Of a stretch of DNA of 64,000 nt, positions 20,156 through 30,061 are shown piece by piece; position 1 is the stretch's first letter; every line of letters begins with the position of its first letter. The DNA is taken from NCBI RefSeq assembly GCF_000382125.1, contig NZ_KB907547.1:1-64000 (forward strand). The letters run 5' to 3'. The stretch is from Eudoraea adriatica DSM 19308. GTDB lineage: Bacteria; Bacteroidota; Bacteroidia; Flavobacteriales; Flavobacteriaceae. A model generated the notes under the pieces. That model had not been told where the DNA came from, made no database searches, and saw nothing but the letters and a program-made list of their open reading frames with translations. A program made the translations under genes and the position numbers.

Positions 20156-20186
20156 TTGATAGATTAGCTCATTGTACCTATATTTG
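20156..20186 (+). promoter_or_regulatory. lysS promoter (Bacteroidota type)
   Basis: ATTG (-33) followed by 20 nt and a perfect TATATTTG (-7) puts the expected start about 13 nt before the lysS ATG at 20206. Spacing and boxes are identical to those before the rRNA operon and the initiator tRNA. Confidence 0.75.
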
Positions 20187-20205
20187 CAGCTTTAACGACC
20201 AATTT

Positions 20206-21897
20206 ATGCAACTGTCTGAGCAAGAAATCGTACGAAGAGAAAAACTGAATAAGCTCCGGGAAATGGGGATTAACCCTTACCCGGCTGCCTTGTTTCCCGC
20301 AGATACGACATCTGTGAATATTTCTACAAACTTCTTAGAGGGAAAAAAAGTTACCATTGCCGGCAGGTTGATGTCCAGAAGGATTCAGGGTAAAGCTTCG
20401 TTTGCGGAATTGCAGGATAGTGAGGGGCGTATACAGGTTTATTTCAACCGCGATGAAATTTGTCCGGGTGAGGATAAAACCAAATACAATGAAGTCTATA
20501 AAAAACTGTTGGATATAGGGGATATCATAGGAATAGAAGGAGAACTTTTTACTACCCAGGTAGGTGAGAAAACCGTAATGGTCAAAGATTTCACGATCCT
20601 AAGTAAAGCCATCAGGCCTTTACCTCTTCCCAAAAAAGATGCAGAAGGCAATGTCTATGACGAATTTAACGATCCGGAGCAACGCTATCGCCAGCGCTAT
20701 GTAGATCTTGCTGTGAATCCTGCTGTAAAGGATACTTTTATCAAGCGCACTAAAATAACCAACAGTATCCGTGAGTTTTTAAATGACAAAGGCTATCTGG
20801 AAGTAGAAACTCCCGTTTTGCAACCCATACCCGGCGGGGCAGCCGCAAGGCCCTTTATTACACACCATAATGCACTGGATATCCCCCTATACCTCAGGAT
20901 TGCCAATGAGTTATATCTCAAGAGATTGATTGTGGGTGGTTTCGATGGTGTATATGAATTTTCCAAGGATTTTAGAAATGAAGGGATGGACCGCACCCAC
21001 AATCCGGAATTCACCATTATGGAACTCTATGTGGCGTACAAGGATTACAACTGGATGATGGATCTAACGGAACAGTTGCTTGAAAAAGTAGCCATAGATG
21101 CCAATGGCTCAACTAAAGTTACCATGGGTGATAAGGAAATCGATTTTAAGGCTCCCTTTCCACGCATTCCAATCCTGGAGGCCATAAAGAAACATACAGG
21201 TTATGAAGTTTCGGGGATGGATGAAGAGGCTTTGAGGGATGTAGCCAGAAAACTGGAACTGGAAGTAGACGAAAGTATGGGGGTTGGCAAGCTTATTGAT
21301 GAGATTTTTGGCGAAAAATGCGAGGATCACTACATTCAACCCACTTTCATTATAGATTACCCGAAAGAAATGAGCCCCCTTACCAAGGAGCACAGATCTA
21401 ACCCAGCCTTGACAGAGCGGTTTGAACTTATTATTAACGGCAAGGAAATTGCGAATGCATACTCGGAGCTAAACGACCCCATTGATCAGCGGGAAAGATT
21501 TGAAGAACAGTTGAAGCTTTCTGAAAAAGGCGATGATGAAGCCATGTTTATCGATCAGGATTTTATCAGGGCCCTCGAATATGGAATGCCACCCACAGCA
21601 GGGATTGGTATTGGCATTGACCGACTGGTTATGTTACTGACAAATAATGCCTCTATTCAGGAAGTGCTGTTCTTTCCTCAAATGAGACCTGAAAAAAAAC
21701 CACTGGAACTAGGCGAAAATGAAAAAGCGATTTTTAACATTTTAAAAAATCAAAAATCCATGCCTTTAGCCAAATTGAAAGAAGCCGCCGGTTTAAGTAA
21801 TAAGGCCTGGGATAAAGGTCTTAAAAGTCTTAACAAATTGGGGTTAACAAAAGTGGTAAAAGAAGAGGACACCCTGCTTTGCCAGATAAATGAGTAA
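20206..21897 (+). CDS. lysS: Lysine--tRNA ligase (class II)
   Basis: 563 residues. It has an N-terminal OB-fold anticodon-binding domain (about 45-165, [11 protein letters not shown] ... [12 protein letters not shown]) and a class II catalytic core. Motif 2 is [18 protein letters not shown] and motif 3 is [12 protein letters not shown]. Beyond the usual end (about residue 500) there is a 60-residue tail with a winged-helix look ([19 protein letters not shown]), which I recall as common in Bacteroidota LysRS. It charges tRNA-Lys. Its own promoter lies just upstream. Confidence 0.97.
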   Translation: MQLSEQEIVRREKLNKLREMGINPYPAALFPADTTSVNISTNFLEGKKVTIAGRLMSRRIQGKASFAELQDSEGRIQVYFNRDEICPGEDKTKYNEVYKKLLDIGDIIGIEGELFTTQVGEKTVMVKDFTILSKAIRPLPLPKKDAEGNVYDEFNDPEQRYRQRYVDLAVNPAVKDTFIKRTKITNSIREFLNDKGYLEVETPVLQPIPGGAAARPFITHHNALDIPLYLRIANELYLKRLIVGGFDGVYEFSKDFRNEGMDRTHNPEFTIMELYVAYKDYNWMMDLTEQLLEKVAIDANGSTKVTMGDKEIDFKAPFPRIPILEAIKKHTGYEVSGMDEEALRDVARKLELEVDESMGVGKLIDEIFGEKCEDHYIQPTFIIDYPKEMSPLTKEHRSNPALTERFELIINGKEIANAYSELNDPIDQRERFEEQLKLSEKGDDEAMFIDQDFIRALEYGMPPTAGIGIGIDRLVMLLTNNASIQEVLFFPQMRPEKKPLELGENEKAIFNILKNQKSMPLAKLKEAAGLSNKAWDKGLKSLNKLGLTKVVKEEDTLLCQINE

Positions 21898-22030
21898 AAA
21901 ACACCTTCTTTTTTCATTCCATTCATTATCAGTATTTTAAGGGCTTTGTATTTCATCGAATGAGTGTTAAATTTTGAAATAAAAAGGCCGGTACTTTCGT
22001 TCTATAAAATAGAATCCCAAATCTGTTTTT

Positions 22031-23437
22031 ATGCCGAAAATCTACTTTCTGATCATTTTAGCTGCATTTTTGACTTCCTGTTCTAAGGATACATCGCCTT
22101 CAGAGCCGGATAATCCTGATCCCAGCTCAAAATTAGAGGCTTGTTTTGAAGTAAGCAAAGAGATCCTTTTAGTGGGCGAAAACCTTCAAATAAACAACTG
22201 TTCTGTGGGGGCAAGCACATACTCCTATAATCTTGGCAACGGGGAAACCCGAACGGAAGAAAACCCAACTGTAGTCTATGGAAAGTCTGGAGATTATACC
22301 ATAGCCCTGACCGTTACCAATAAAGCTAACGAGACAAAAACATTTTCCCGGCAAGTTCTGGTAAACGATGCTATTGTAGAAGACTTTTTTATTTTCCCCG
22401 AAGTGGCAGAAGGATTTAACGGAATTCCACTGGAAACCGGCATAAACCCGGTAAATGGTTCAATTTATTCTATTGAACTTTTGGAAGACCTTATAGGAAC
22501 CGGAGGCTCAAAATTTTACTACGTAGAATTAAATGAAAGCTATGAATCCTCGGCTATATATTTGGCAGACAAACCTTATAATTCAAATAGTGCTTTTGTT
22601 AACTTCTACCCAAGCGGGAATATGAATTTTGTGTTCTCAAGAACATTGGATGGTCTTTATGGCACTCAGGAAGTAACCTATAATAATGCGTTTAACTTTC
22701 TTAATGGAATTAATTCATCTTCCAAGCACAGTTATGGTTACCTGACCGAAGGCACCAATTTCCTTTACTTTGGAACAGAGGAGGAAAATGGTATCTATAA
22801 GACAGCTGTGGAAACAAGGAATTCCTCTGGTGATGCTTTTACTGTAGTCCTCAATTCTTTTGGTGATGCAGATTCCATGATTGGGGATATGATTAAAGTT
22901 GATGGCGGTTACATTGCATTCGGGGCAGTTTTCAGCAAAAATCTTACAAATCCGAAAATAACAAACTATAAACCTTTATTAATATTCTTTGACTCCGGTC
23001 TGAATGTATCTACTCATGTTATTTTTGAGGATTCTGTATTGGACTCTAAAATCACCTCTTCCAACGACCTGAATGGAAGTTATCATCTGGAACAACTTAA
23101 TAACGGCAATATTGCGATGTATGCCCATGGAGAATTAATAATTGCTAATGCAAACGGCACACGGATTTCATCGTCTTATTTTGAAGGCACAAAGAACAAC
23201 CAGGCTATGCTGTCCTTAGGAGATTCCTTTGTAATATCGACTGATACTAATTTAAGAAAATTTGATGCAAATGGCAGTCAAATTAAAGAACTTAACTATC
23301 CGGGAAATTATTTGCCTGAAATTCTAAACTTAAATGGCAATCTATTTTTTATAGCCGGCTATGATATGGGTGGAGAGGTTAAATTGCTATATGGATCAAC
23401 CGATACAGACCTGAATCCAATTAATTTAAATGACTAG
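22031..23437 (+). CDS. PKD-domain lipoprotein
   Basis: 468 residues with a lipoprotein signal (lipobox FLTSC, Cys17). A PKD domain spans about 35-115, with the usual core YNLGNGETRTEENPTVVYGKSGDYTIALTV. The remaining 350 residues are strand-rich, with repeated N-G-N/S turns, and look like an irregular beta propeller. No catalytic motif is visible. It is probably a surface or periplasmic lipoprotein. It is monocistronic and ends at a good terminator. Confidence 0.78.
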   Translation: MPKIYFLIILAAFLTSCSKDTSPSEPDNPDPSSKLEACFEVSKEILLVGENLQINNCSVGASTYSYNLGNGETRTEENPTVVYGKSGDYTIALTVTNKANETKTFSRQVLVNDAIVEDFFIFPEVAEGFNGIPLETGINPVNGSIYSIELLEDLIGTGGSKFYYVELNESYESSAIYLADKPYNSNSAFVNFYPSGNMNFVFSRTLDGLYGTQEVTYNNAFNFLNGINSSSKHSYGYLTEGTNFLYFGTEEENGIYKTAVETRNSSGDAFTVVLNSFGDADSMIGDMIKVDGGYIAFGAVFSKNLTNPKITNYKPLLIFFDSGLNVSTHVIFEDSVLDSKITSSNDLNGSYHLEQLNNGNIAMYAHGELIIANANGTRISSSYFEGTKNNQAMLSLGDSFVISTDTNLRKFDANGSQIKELNYPGNYLPEILNLNGNLFFIAGYDMGGEVKLLYGSTDTDLNPINLND

Positions 23438-23454
23438 TTCTTTACTGATAATTG

Positions 23455-23490
23455 AAAAGGGAGGAAGCTAACTCCCTTTTATTTTTATAA
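23455..23490 (+). terminator. Terminator of the PKD lipoprotein gene
   Basis: Stem AAAAGGGAG / CTCCCTTTT with an 8-nt loop is followed by ATTTTTAT. It sits 17 nt after the stop of the lipoprotein gene and before the SLC13 transporter gene. Confidence 0.8.
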
Positions 23491-23530
23491 CTAAAGTAAA
23501 AGGTATAGCTTAGGGCCTAAAATATTCTAA

Positions 23531-24964
23531 ATGGGTCTTAACAAGAAACTCGGACTTATTTCCGGTCCGCTTCTTTTCTTCATTTTTACAAATTTACCAA
23601 ACCTCATTCCGGAAAATGAAAATGCCAATGGTGTTATTGCCGTTGCTTTATGGATGGTGATTTGGTGGATTACCGAAGCTGTTTCCATTTCTGTTACCGC
23701 TCTTTTACCGTTGTTGCTGTTCCCGGTTTTGAATATTATGTCCATAACAGATGTAGGGGCGAACTATGGAAGTCCAATTATTTTCTTGTTTTTCGGAGGC
23801 TTTGTTTTGGCATTGGCTCTGGAAAAGGTAAACCTGCATAAGCGAATTGCCCTTAACATCATTAAAATTACGGGGACTACTCCAAATAAAGTGGTCCTGG
23901 GTTTTATGATAGCTACCGCATCACTGAGCATGTGGATAAGTAATACTGCCAGCACGGTGGTAATGTTGCCAATAGCTATGTCTGTAATTGGATTACTAAT
24001 TAATGATGAAGACGGTTATACCAAAGATGACCAGAATTTTGCCCTCAGTGTTATGCTGGGGATAGCTTTTTCTGCAAATGCCGGAGGTATTGCCACCGTC
24101 ATTGGAACTCCGCCCAACTCTGTGATGATTGGTCTGCTGGAAAATGAATATAATATTGAGATCTCTTTTCTAAAGTGGATGACCCTGGGTCTTCCTTTTT
24201 CTATACTACTTTTGATAATAGCATATCTTGTTTTGGTAAAGTGGATGTATCCAAACAAACAACTTCAATTCAAGGCATCCAAGGATGTGATAAACGCAGA
24301 ACTAAAAAAATTAGGACCTGTATCGGGTAAAGAGAAAATGGTGTTGGTCATTTTCGGGATTACCGTATTTCTATGGATTTTCAGAACGGTCATAAACAAA
24401 CTATTCCCTGGATTAGGCCTTTCAGACACCATAATCAGCATGTTGGCCGCAATTTCTCTTTTTTCTGTGCCCTATAATATCCGGAAGGGAGATTTTATCA
24501 TAAAATGGAATGATACTCAAAAATTGGCCTGGGGAATTCTTATTCTGTTTGGTGGTGGACTGGCCCTTGCTAAAGGTATGTCTGTAAGCGGCATTGTGGC
24601 CATAGTCTCCAACGCCATTGCTACCAGTGAAATCAGTATTTTGTTTACGGCTTCACTTCTTATACTACTTATGTTATTTATGACGGAGTTAATGAGTAAT
24701 GTAGCCCTGGTGGCGGTTCTGGCTCCTGTAGTCGCAGGTATTGCAATTGGCCTGGAGATACCAATAGTCTATCTTTTAATTCCGGTGACAATAGCCAGTA
24801 GTTGCGCATTTATGTTACCCATGGCTACCCCTCCAAACGCAATTGTTTTTGCCAGTGGCTATATTAAGGTTCATCAGATGGCAAAAGTTGGAATCATTTT
24901 AAATCTGATTGCTGTTTTATTATTGATCCTGGTTTTCCAGTATGTAATCCCCATGATATTTTAA
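23531..24964 (+). CDS. SLC13/DASS-family sodium:carboxylate symporter
   Basis: 477 residues with about 11-12 hydrophobic helices. The two hairpin signatures of the divalent anion:Na+ symporter family are present: SNTASTVVMLPIAMSV (about 140-155) and MATPPNAIVFASGY (about 436-449). Such proteins import di- or tricarboxylates such as succinate or malate, and some carry sulfate; the substrate cannot be fixed here. A short Lys-rich cytoplasmic loop lies near residue 240-270. It is monocistronic, flanked by terminators on both sides. Confidence 0.92.
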   Translation: MGLNKKLGLISGPLLFFIFTNLPNLIPENENANGVIAVALWMVIWWITEAVSISVTALLPLLLFPVLNIMSITDVGANYGSPIIFLFFGGFVLALALEKVNLHKRIALNIIKITGTTPNKVVLGFMIATASLSMWISNTASTVVMLPIAMSVIGLLINDEDGYTKDDQNFALSVMLGIAFSANAGGIATVIGTPPNSVMIGLLENEYNIEISFLKWMTLGLPFSILLLIIAYLVLVKWMYPNKQLQFKASKDVINAELKKLGPVSGKEKMVLVIFGITVFLWIFRTVINKLFPGLGLSDTIISMLAAISLFSVPYNIRKGDFIIKWNDTQKLAWGILILFGGGLALAKGMSVSGIVAIVSNAIATSEISILFTASLLILLMLFMTELMSNVALVAVLAPVVAGIAIGLEIPIVYLLIPVTIASSCAFMLPMATPPNAIVFASGYIKVHQMAKVGIILNLIAVLLLILVFQYVIPMIF

Positions 24965-24992
24965 AAAAAAGCCCCGATACAATGATCAGGGC
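24963..24992 (-). terminator. Terminator of the 140-residue repeat protein gene
   Basis: On the minus strand a GC-rich stem (GGCCCTGAT / ATCGGGGC with one mismatch, 24971-24992) is followed by eight T residues. The polarity fits the minus-strand gene ending at 25020; it may also slow transcripts from the SLC13 gene. Confidence 0.75.
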
Positions 24993-25019
24993 CTGTTTAT
25001 TGATGTGTTATACCAATTA

Positions 25020-25442
25020 CTATATAGAAATATTGTCTGATTCTGATGTCCTTGAATACGGATTAAAGTCAGCAGGTAAATAATCTGCTGTTTCCAATTC
25101 TAATTGAATGTCATCCATAGGATCAATATAACTTACATTTCGAAAATCCGTCGGATTTCCATACACATTAAAATCTCTTGGTAAATTCTTTTCAGAATCA
25201 ATATAAACATAAATGTCCTCCACGTAAGAAATAGCATTCAAATCCAAATAATGGTTATATGGATCAAAATCTTCAGGAAGGTATTCTGATGTATTAAAAC
25301 CAAGATCAAAATTCTCTTCTTCTATATATTCTATGCTGCTGAAATCAAATTGGTTTTCATCACAATTTGGATCCTGAGCATTTAAGCCATTAATAGCTAC
25401 TGCTATCATAAAGCTACTTACTATTGTTTTTAAATTTTTCAT
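25020..25442 (-). CDS. Secreted acidic repeat protein (short paralogue)
   Basis: 140 residues with a signal peptide ending in GLNAQ. The mature part is strongly acidic and carries about three copies of a unit of roughly 35-40 residues. The core is F/L-x-T-x-x-Y-L-P-x-D/E-F-D/N-P-Y followed by L-D/N-x-I-x-Y-V/I-E/D. The middle copy is degenerate (NLPRDFNVYGNP). It is clearly paralogous to the next minus-strand gene at 25799. I do not recognise a functional family. Each gene has its own terminator. Confidence 0.72.
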   Translation of the reverse strand: MKNLKTIVSSFMIAVAINGLNAQDPNCDENQFDFSSIEYIEEENFDLGFNTSEYLPEDFDPYNHYLDLNAISYVEDIYVYIDSEKNLPRDFNVYGNPTDFRNVSYIDPMDDIQLELETADYLPADFNPYSRTSESDNISI

Positions 25443-25467
25443 AACGCTATTAGGTTAAATATTTGTA

Positions 25468-25475
25468 CAAAAATA
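25468..25475 (-). promoter_or_regulatory. Candidate -7 element for the 140-residue repeat protein gene
   Basis: On the minus strand TATTTTTG matches TAnnTTTG and lies 26 nt upstream of the start codon at 25442. No clear -33 TTG is seen at the expected spacing, so support is partial. Confidence 0.4.
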
Positions 25476-25720
25476 CAACTCGTAAATGCACTTCTTATTG
25501 CTCTTGATATAGTATTAACAATTGCCCAAATTCAGTTGAAAAACGATTTTCTTAGTCTCTATAGACAAAACTTATGGACTTTTCATAAAAGCTAAACAAA
25601 ATCTATCAAGATATGGGTATCTATGCCTGGTTGTTAACAATTTGAGAATCCTGTTTTTTAAGTTAAATTTTTGTTAAGTACCTTTTATTCATTATGTATG
25701 CCTGCGATTTGGCACTAAAA
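25476..25720. other. AT-rich intergenic region, no gene seen
   Basis: Spacer between the two repeat-protein genes. Apart from the -7 candidate at its left and the terminator at its right I see no gene, RNA or repeat. Confidence 0.4.
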
Positions 25721-25745
25721 AAGCCCTTGCAGAGCAAAGGCTTTA
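25715..25745 (-). terminator. Terminator of the 209-residue repeat protein gene
   Basis: On the minus strand AGCCTTTGC, a short loop, then GCAAGGGCT with one mismatch, is followed by TTTTTT. It lies about 55 nt past the stop of the gene at 25799. Confidence 0.82.
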
Positions 25746-25798
25746 TGGCGACTAACCCAATAATTCGATAGAAACAAGATCTATTTTCTATACCCTTA

Positions 25799-26428
25799 TT
25801 ATCTTGATAGAGGATTAAATCCAACCGGTAAATAATCCGCTGTGCTAAAATTAAAATCTAAATCATCTTCGTCTTCTATATACTCTACAGAATCCAGATC
25901 CAAATAGAATTCATGTGGATCAAAACCTTCTGGCAAATATTTTGCAGTATCAAAACCCAGGTCAATTGCTTCTTCTTCTATATAGTTAATAGCATCCAAA
26001 GTGCCGGGATTGGCATATGCGTTAAAATTTTCAGGCAAATACGCCGCGGTATCAAATCCCAGCTCTGTAACTTCATCATCAATGAATTCAACAGAATTAA
26101 TATCAAAATAGACATCATAAGGATCAAAACCTTCAGGCAAATAATCTACTGTATCAAATCCTAAATCAATGGAAGTTTCTTCTTCGATATAAACTATTTC
26201 GGATACCTTAATATCTTCAGGTGCATTTACTAATGTCCTGCTTACAAGTTTTGGCGCTTTCCATTCAGTTTCAATTTGCATTGCAAGTACTTCAGGATTA
26301 TTTACATCATCAATACTTACATGAGTACTATCTTCTGTTAAAGTACAATTTGTCGTTAATTTATTTTCTTGCGGCGTGGTGGTTGTGCCCAGCAGTACTA
26401 ATCCACATAATAATAATAACTTGTTCAT
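25799..26428 (-). CDS. Secreted acidic repeat protein (long paralogue)
   Basis: 209 residues with a signal peptide (MNKLLLLCGLVLLGTTTTPQ; a Cys at residue 8 is not in a lipobox). Residues about 75-209 hold four near-identical units with the core DLGFDTAxYLPEGFDPYxxYxD followed by a linker of the type LDSVEYIEDE. The last unit ends DFNFSTADYLPVGFNPLSR. The same unit makes up the neighbouring 140-residue protein, so the two arose by duplication. The repeat suggests a short strand-turn-strand acidic solenoid, possibly metal binding. This is inference from composition alone. Confidence 0.75.
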   Translation of the reverse strand: MNKLLLLCGLVLLGTTTTPQENKLTTNCTLTEDSTHVSIDDVNNPEVLAMQIETEWKAPKLVSRTLVNAPEDIKVSEIVYIEEETSIDLGFDTVDYLPEGFDPYDVYFDINSVEFIDDEVTELGFDTAAYLPENFNAYANPGTLDAINYIEEEAIDLGFDTAKYLPEGFDPHEFYLDLDSVEYIEDEDDLDFNFSTADYLPVGFNPLSR

Positions 26429-27022
26429 TTTATAATTGTTTTTTGTTGATCGTTGTTTGCATATAAGACGGCCGAAAAATTAAATTGTTACACTATTGGC
26501 TTTTGTTTAACAGATAATTTTAGCCCTAAAAGCATATCCCAATGAATTATCATTATCTTATATCTTATTGTTAATCAGTATATTAATTAATTAGCCATAT
26601 AGAGGTTAAAAAATATTATTCTTAGGATTAAATTAACAATAGGCCGGATTAATTTTATGGTTTTTTATACAGTAACAAGCAAAAATCTGTACTATTTAAT
26701 AGCTCACAATTTTTTCCAAATACATTTACCGGTATTAAATGTTTTAGGGTTACAAAAAATTGTTGGTAGGTATATCTTTAAAATTAAAACGCCTAAAACA
26801 GTGGTCAAAGAAGAAATATCAAGATCACAGAAAGATTAAGGCTCGTTGAAATACCTTATTTGAGGTACTAAATGCAAGGCGCTTTTAACCAAAAACCCGG
26901 CAAAAACGGGGCAGACCACAAATAATGCCTTTTTAACCATAAAAAAAGCAACATTCACAACAATCATTCCATTTGGCTCGTTATTGGTTATACCTTAGTA
27001 AGGAACAAAAACCCCCATAACT
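26429..27022. other. Intergenic region of about 590 bp, no convincing gene
   Basis: Very AT-rich. A 60-codon frame at 26657-26839 (plus) has no homology I recognise, no clear start context and a composition like its surroundings, so I do not call it. No tRNA, riboswitch or terminator is apparent. Confidence 0.45.
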
Positions 27023-27202
27023 ATGTCTTATAAAGCGAAAAGTCTTCTTTATTTTGTTTGTTTTGTGTTATCTGCCTTTACCTACTATGAACTGGACAGT
27101 TATGAGAACAATGAACAGAAGTTTTCTGCGGTAGCGGTCGTAGAAGTTTCCAATGACTATTTAGCACCTGCGTTCTTCATTGAGCTAGAAGATCTGAATT
27201 AG
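27023..27202 (+). CDS. Small exported or membrane-anchored protein, function unknown
   Basis: A 59-codon frame (starts MSYKAKSLLYFVCFVLSAFT, ends APAFFIELEDLN) with one N-terminal hydrophobic helix and an acidic, hydrophobic C-terminus. The frame is followed 30 nt later by a good terminator, which supports it as a real short transcript. I do not recognise a family. Confidence 0.6.
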   Translation: MSYKAKSLLYFVCFVLSAFTYYELDSYENNEQKFSAVAVVEVSNDYLAPAFFIELEDLN

Positions 27203-27232
27203 TAAAGCAAATCCATATATAAATTCCTATAT

Positions 27233-27266
27233 AAAGGGCCCGGTATAAACCGTGCCCTTTTTGTTT
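27233..27266 (+). terminator. Terminator after the 59-residue protein gene
   Basis: AAAGGGC and GCCCTTT flank a loop that itself holds the pair CCGGT / ACCG, and are followed by TTTGTTTG. It lies about 30 nt after the stop codon. Confidence 0.8.
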
Positions 27267-27403
27267 GTAATAAAGATTTAAATAATACAACTGCAGACTT
27301 ACCTGCCATGCCCGCTAAGTGTTAAAATTATTATAAACTCAGGACATGGTTTAAACCTAATCACGAATTAACAATCCAATACATATAACAAAAACATAAA
27401 CAC

Positions 27404-27862
27404 ATGAAAAAAGTATTGGTTACAACCGTATTATTAATTGGATTGATGGGTTTTTCTCAAAGAGGGGGCCATTTTGATTCTGAACAAGGTGGGATGAAAG
27501 ATATGTCTCCGGAACAAATAGCAATCCTCAAGACAAAAAAAATGAATTTGGCCCTGGATTTAAGTGCCGCTCAACAAAAAGAAATCCAAAAGCTCAATTT
27601 GGAAAATGCTAAAGAACGACAAGCTTTAATGTTGGAAAGGAAGTCAGTAAAGGAAGAAGAAGGCAGGATCAGGCCCGATGCAGATGAACGATTTGAGTTT
27701 CAAAAAGACAAATTGGACAGGATGATTGCTCAAAAAGGAAAAATAAAACAAATTCTTTCAGAAGAGCAATTCAAAAAATGGGAACGTATTCATCATCATC
27801 GCAGGAATCATCTAAAAGAAGGCAAGAGGGGCCATGATTCCCATAGGGAACATGGTAAATAG
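27404..27862 (+). CDS. Spy/CpxP-like periplasmic protein
   Basis: 152 residues with a signal peptide ending in GFSQ. The mature protein is helical and charged, with two segments of the kind found in CpxP/Spy/DUF4890-type proteins: MNLALDLSAAQQKEIQKLN (about 46-64) and KIKQILSEEQFKKWERI (about 112-128). The classic LTxxQ motif appears as LSAAQ and LSEEQ. The tail is rich in His and Lys (HHHRRNH), which could bind metal. In other bacteria such proteins chaperone envelope proteins or sense metals. No two-component system is adjacent. Confidence 0.72.
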   Translation: MKKVLVTTVLLIGLMGFSQRGGHFDSEQGGMKDMSPEQIAILKTKKMNLALDLSAAQQKEIQKLNLENAKERQALMLERKSVKEEEGRIRPDADERFEFQKDKLDRMIAQKGKIKQILSEEQFKKWERIHHHRRNHLKEGKRGHDSHREHGK

Positions 27863-27943
27863 GTCTTAAGTATTAGGAAAAGCGGAATATAGAACAACAA
27901 CTAATTTGTACTGTATTCCGTTTCTAATTAAAACAACTTCTAT

Positions 27944-29233
27944 TTAAACCAAACTGGGCGCAATTTTCTTTAAGACTTCAATGGTATAGTCCAAATCTTC
28001 ATAACTAATTGCATCATTGAGGAAATAGCTTTCAAATGCACTCGGTGGAAGATATATTCCTTCCTTTAACATTCCATGAAAATACTTGCGGAAGAATTCA
28101 TTGTTCCCCTTAGCCGAGCTGTTAAAATCTATTACCGGGTTCTCGGTAAAATGAACAGATATCATTGAACCAAAACGGTTAATTTGATATGGGATTCCTT
28201 GTTCTTCCAATACAGAAGACAGACCATTATGAAGATAAATGGTTTTTTTATTGAGGCTTTCAAAAATTTGAGGCCTATTATTCAACTCTGTAAGCATGGC
28301 AAGTCCGGCACTCATAGCCAAAGGATTGCCACTAAGGGTCCCGGCCTGGTAGACAGGTCCTTCCGGAGCCAAATAAGCCATAATTTCATCTCTTGAAGCG
28401 AATGCGCCAACAGGAAGCCCTCCACCAATCACTTTTCCAAAAGCAACTATATCGGCATCTATTCCAAGGGCCTCCTGTGCCCCACCACGGCCCAAGCGGA
28501 ATCCTGTCATTACTTCATCAAAAACCAAAAGAATATTTTCCTCTGTACAGATTTTTCTAAGTCCTTTTATAAAAGAATCTGAAGGAACTATACAACCCAT
28601 ATTACCGGCAACCGGCTCTATGATTACAGCGGCTATCTCTCCTTTATTAGCCGCAATCAATGTACGCACGCTATCCAGGTTATTGTATTGTGCAAGCAGG
28701 GTATCCTTTGCAGTCCCCTTAGTTACTCCGGGGCTATTCGGACTTCCAAAGGTTACCGCGCCACTACCTGCCTGAATTAGAAAGGAATCTGAATGGCCGT
28801 GATAGCATCCGGCAAACTTTATAATCTTTTCCTTAGCTGTAAAGCCGCGGGCCAGACGGATAGCACTCATGCAAGCTTCTGTTCCGCTATTCACAAATCT
28901 AATCTTATCAATATTGGGAACCATTGAAACTGCCAATTGCGCTAAATCGGTTTCTATTTCAGTAGGCATTCCAAATGAAGTTCCAAGCCTGGCTTTATCA
29001 ATAACCGCATTGATCACAGGTTCATGGGCATGCCCCAATATGAGTGGGCCCCAGGAAGAAATATAATCAATTAGTTTATTTCCGTCCACATCGTATAAAT
29101 AGGCTCCTTTGGCTCGTTCAACAAAAACAGGATCACCTCCAACGGCTTTAAAAGCACGGACAGGAGAATTTACACCGCCTGGAATATATTTCTTGGCCTC
29201 CACAAATAAGGCACTGCTTCTCTGATAAATCAT
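27944..29233 (-). CDS. hemL: Glutamate-1-semialdehyde 2,1-aminomutase
   Basis: 429 residues, the normal size of HemL, which uses PLP to convert glutamate-1-semialdehyde to 5-aminolevulinate, the entry to heme synthesis by the C5 route. Diagnostic motifs: [16 protein letters not shown] at the N-terminus, [39 protein letters not shown], and the PLP-lysine motif [15 protein letters not shown]. It lies 6 nt downstream of a glucosaminidase gene and is probably the last gene of a four-gene minus-strand operon. Confidence 0.97.
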   Translation of the reverse strand: MIYQRSSALFVEAKKYIPGGVNSPVRAFKAVGGDPVFVERAKGAYLYDVDGNKLIDYISSWGPLILGHAHEPVINAVIDKARLGTSFGMPTEIETDLAQLAVSMVPNIDKIRFVNSGTEACMSAIRLARGFTAKEKIIKFAGCYHGHSDSFLIQAGSGAVTFGSPNSPGVTKGTAKDTLLAQYNNLDSVRTLIAANKGEIAAVIIEPVAGNMGCIVPSDSFIKGLRKICTEENILLVFDEVMTGFRLGRGGAQEALGIDADIVAFGKVIGGGLPVGAFASRDEIMAYLAPEGPVYQAGTLSGNPLAMSAGLAMLTELNNRPQIFESLNKKTIYLHNGLSSVLEEQGIPYQINRFGSMISVHFTENPVIDFNSSAKGNNEFFRKYFHGMLKEGIYLPPSAFESYFLNDAISYEDLDYTIEVLKKIAPSLV

Positions 29234-29239
29234 ACTAGA

Positions 29240-30061
29240 TTATTTTACGCGTTCCGATTTAATAGTCAACTCCTGTCCAATAGACAAATTACTGGAGTTC
29301 ATGTCGTTGAGTTTCATTAACTCATCGACGGAAATAAAATAAGTTCGGGATATGGAATACAAGGTATCCCCTTTCTGGACAATGTATTTTTTATAATCAT
29401 ATTCTTTAGGTTCTGCCTGAACCAGATATCCCTCGGATATAACTTCTTTATCGTATTTGTAAAGTTCATACCTTTCAATAAAGGAAATCAGTTTTTGAGG
29501 ATAACTTTTATCCGTGGCATAGCCGGCTTTCTTCAGGCCTTTTGCCCAAGCCTTGTAATCATCGCGCCTTAATTCAAAAAGGGAGGCATAACGTGCTCTG
29601 GATGACAGAAAAATACTATGGTCACGAAACGAATACATTGGATGATTGTATTTTCTGAAACATTCCCCTTTTTCATCATCATCGTGATATTCAAACTCAC
29701 CATTCCATCCATCATGACATTTTATCCCAAAATGATTATTTGTCTTCATAGTTAGAGTACCTGTACCATAGCCACTTTCCAAAATTCCCTGAGCCAAAGT
29801 AATGCTCGCCGGTATGCCATAGGCTTTCATTTCAAACTGGGCTATTTGCGAAAAGGTATCCAAATACTCTTCAATGGTGGAAGTAGAGATGTATGTAAAC
29901 TTTTTGGCATCCTCCGGGAATGGAAACTTTGTATAATCTTTATTGGCTTTGTCGGACTTTACAACCTCAGAGGATGCATTCTTAGAATAGGTAGTTCTTT
30001 TTTTAGTTCCGCAACTCAGAAGTAAAAAAGCGAAAACAACTACCAGCGTAGCATGTTTCAT
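29240..30061 (-). CDS. Lipoprotein glucosaminidase with LysM domain
   Basis: 273 residues with a lipoprotein signal (lipobox LLLSC, Cys17). An N-acetylglucosaminidase domain of the FlgJ/LytG type spans about 75-205 (PASITLAQGILESGYGTGTL with the catalytic Glu in QGILESG; NNHFGIKCHDGW). A LysM peptidoglycan-binding domain covers about 222-268 (YIVQKGDTLYSISRTYF). It should cut glycan strands of peptidoglycan from the envelope side. The start overlaps the stop of the upstream gene by 4 nt, so it is translated within the operon. Confidence 0.9.
   Translation of the reverse strand: MKHATLVVVFAFLLLSCGTKKRTTYSKNASSEVVKSDKANKDYTKFPFPEDAKKFTYISTSTIEEYLDTFSQIAQFEMKAYGIPASITLAQGILESGYGTGTLTMKTNNHFGIKCHDGWNGEFEYHDDDEKGECFRKYNHPMYSFRDHSIFLSSRARYASLFELRRDDYKAWAKGLKKAGYATDKSYPQKLISFIERYELYKYDKEVISEGYLVQAEPKEYDYKKYIVQKGDTLYSISRTYFISVDELMKLNDMNSSNLSIGQELTIKSERVK

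Noticed and set aside
26657-26839. 60-codon frame on the plus strand in a large gap
   Set aside because: No recognised similarity, poor start context and base composition like the surrounding non-coding DNA.
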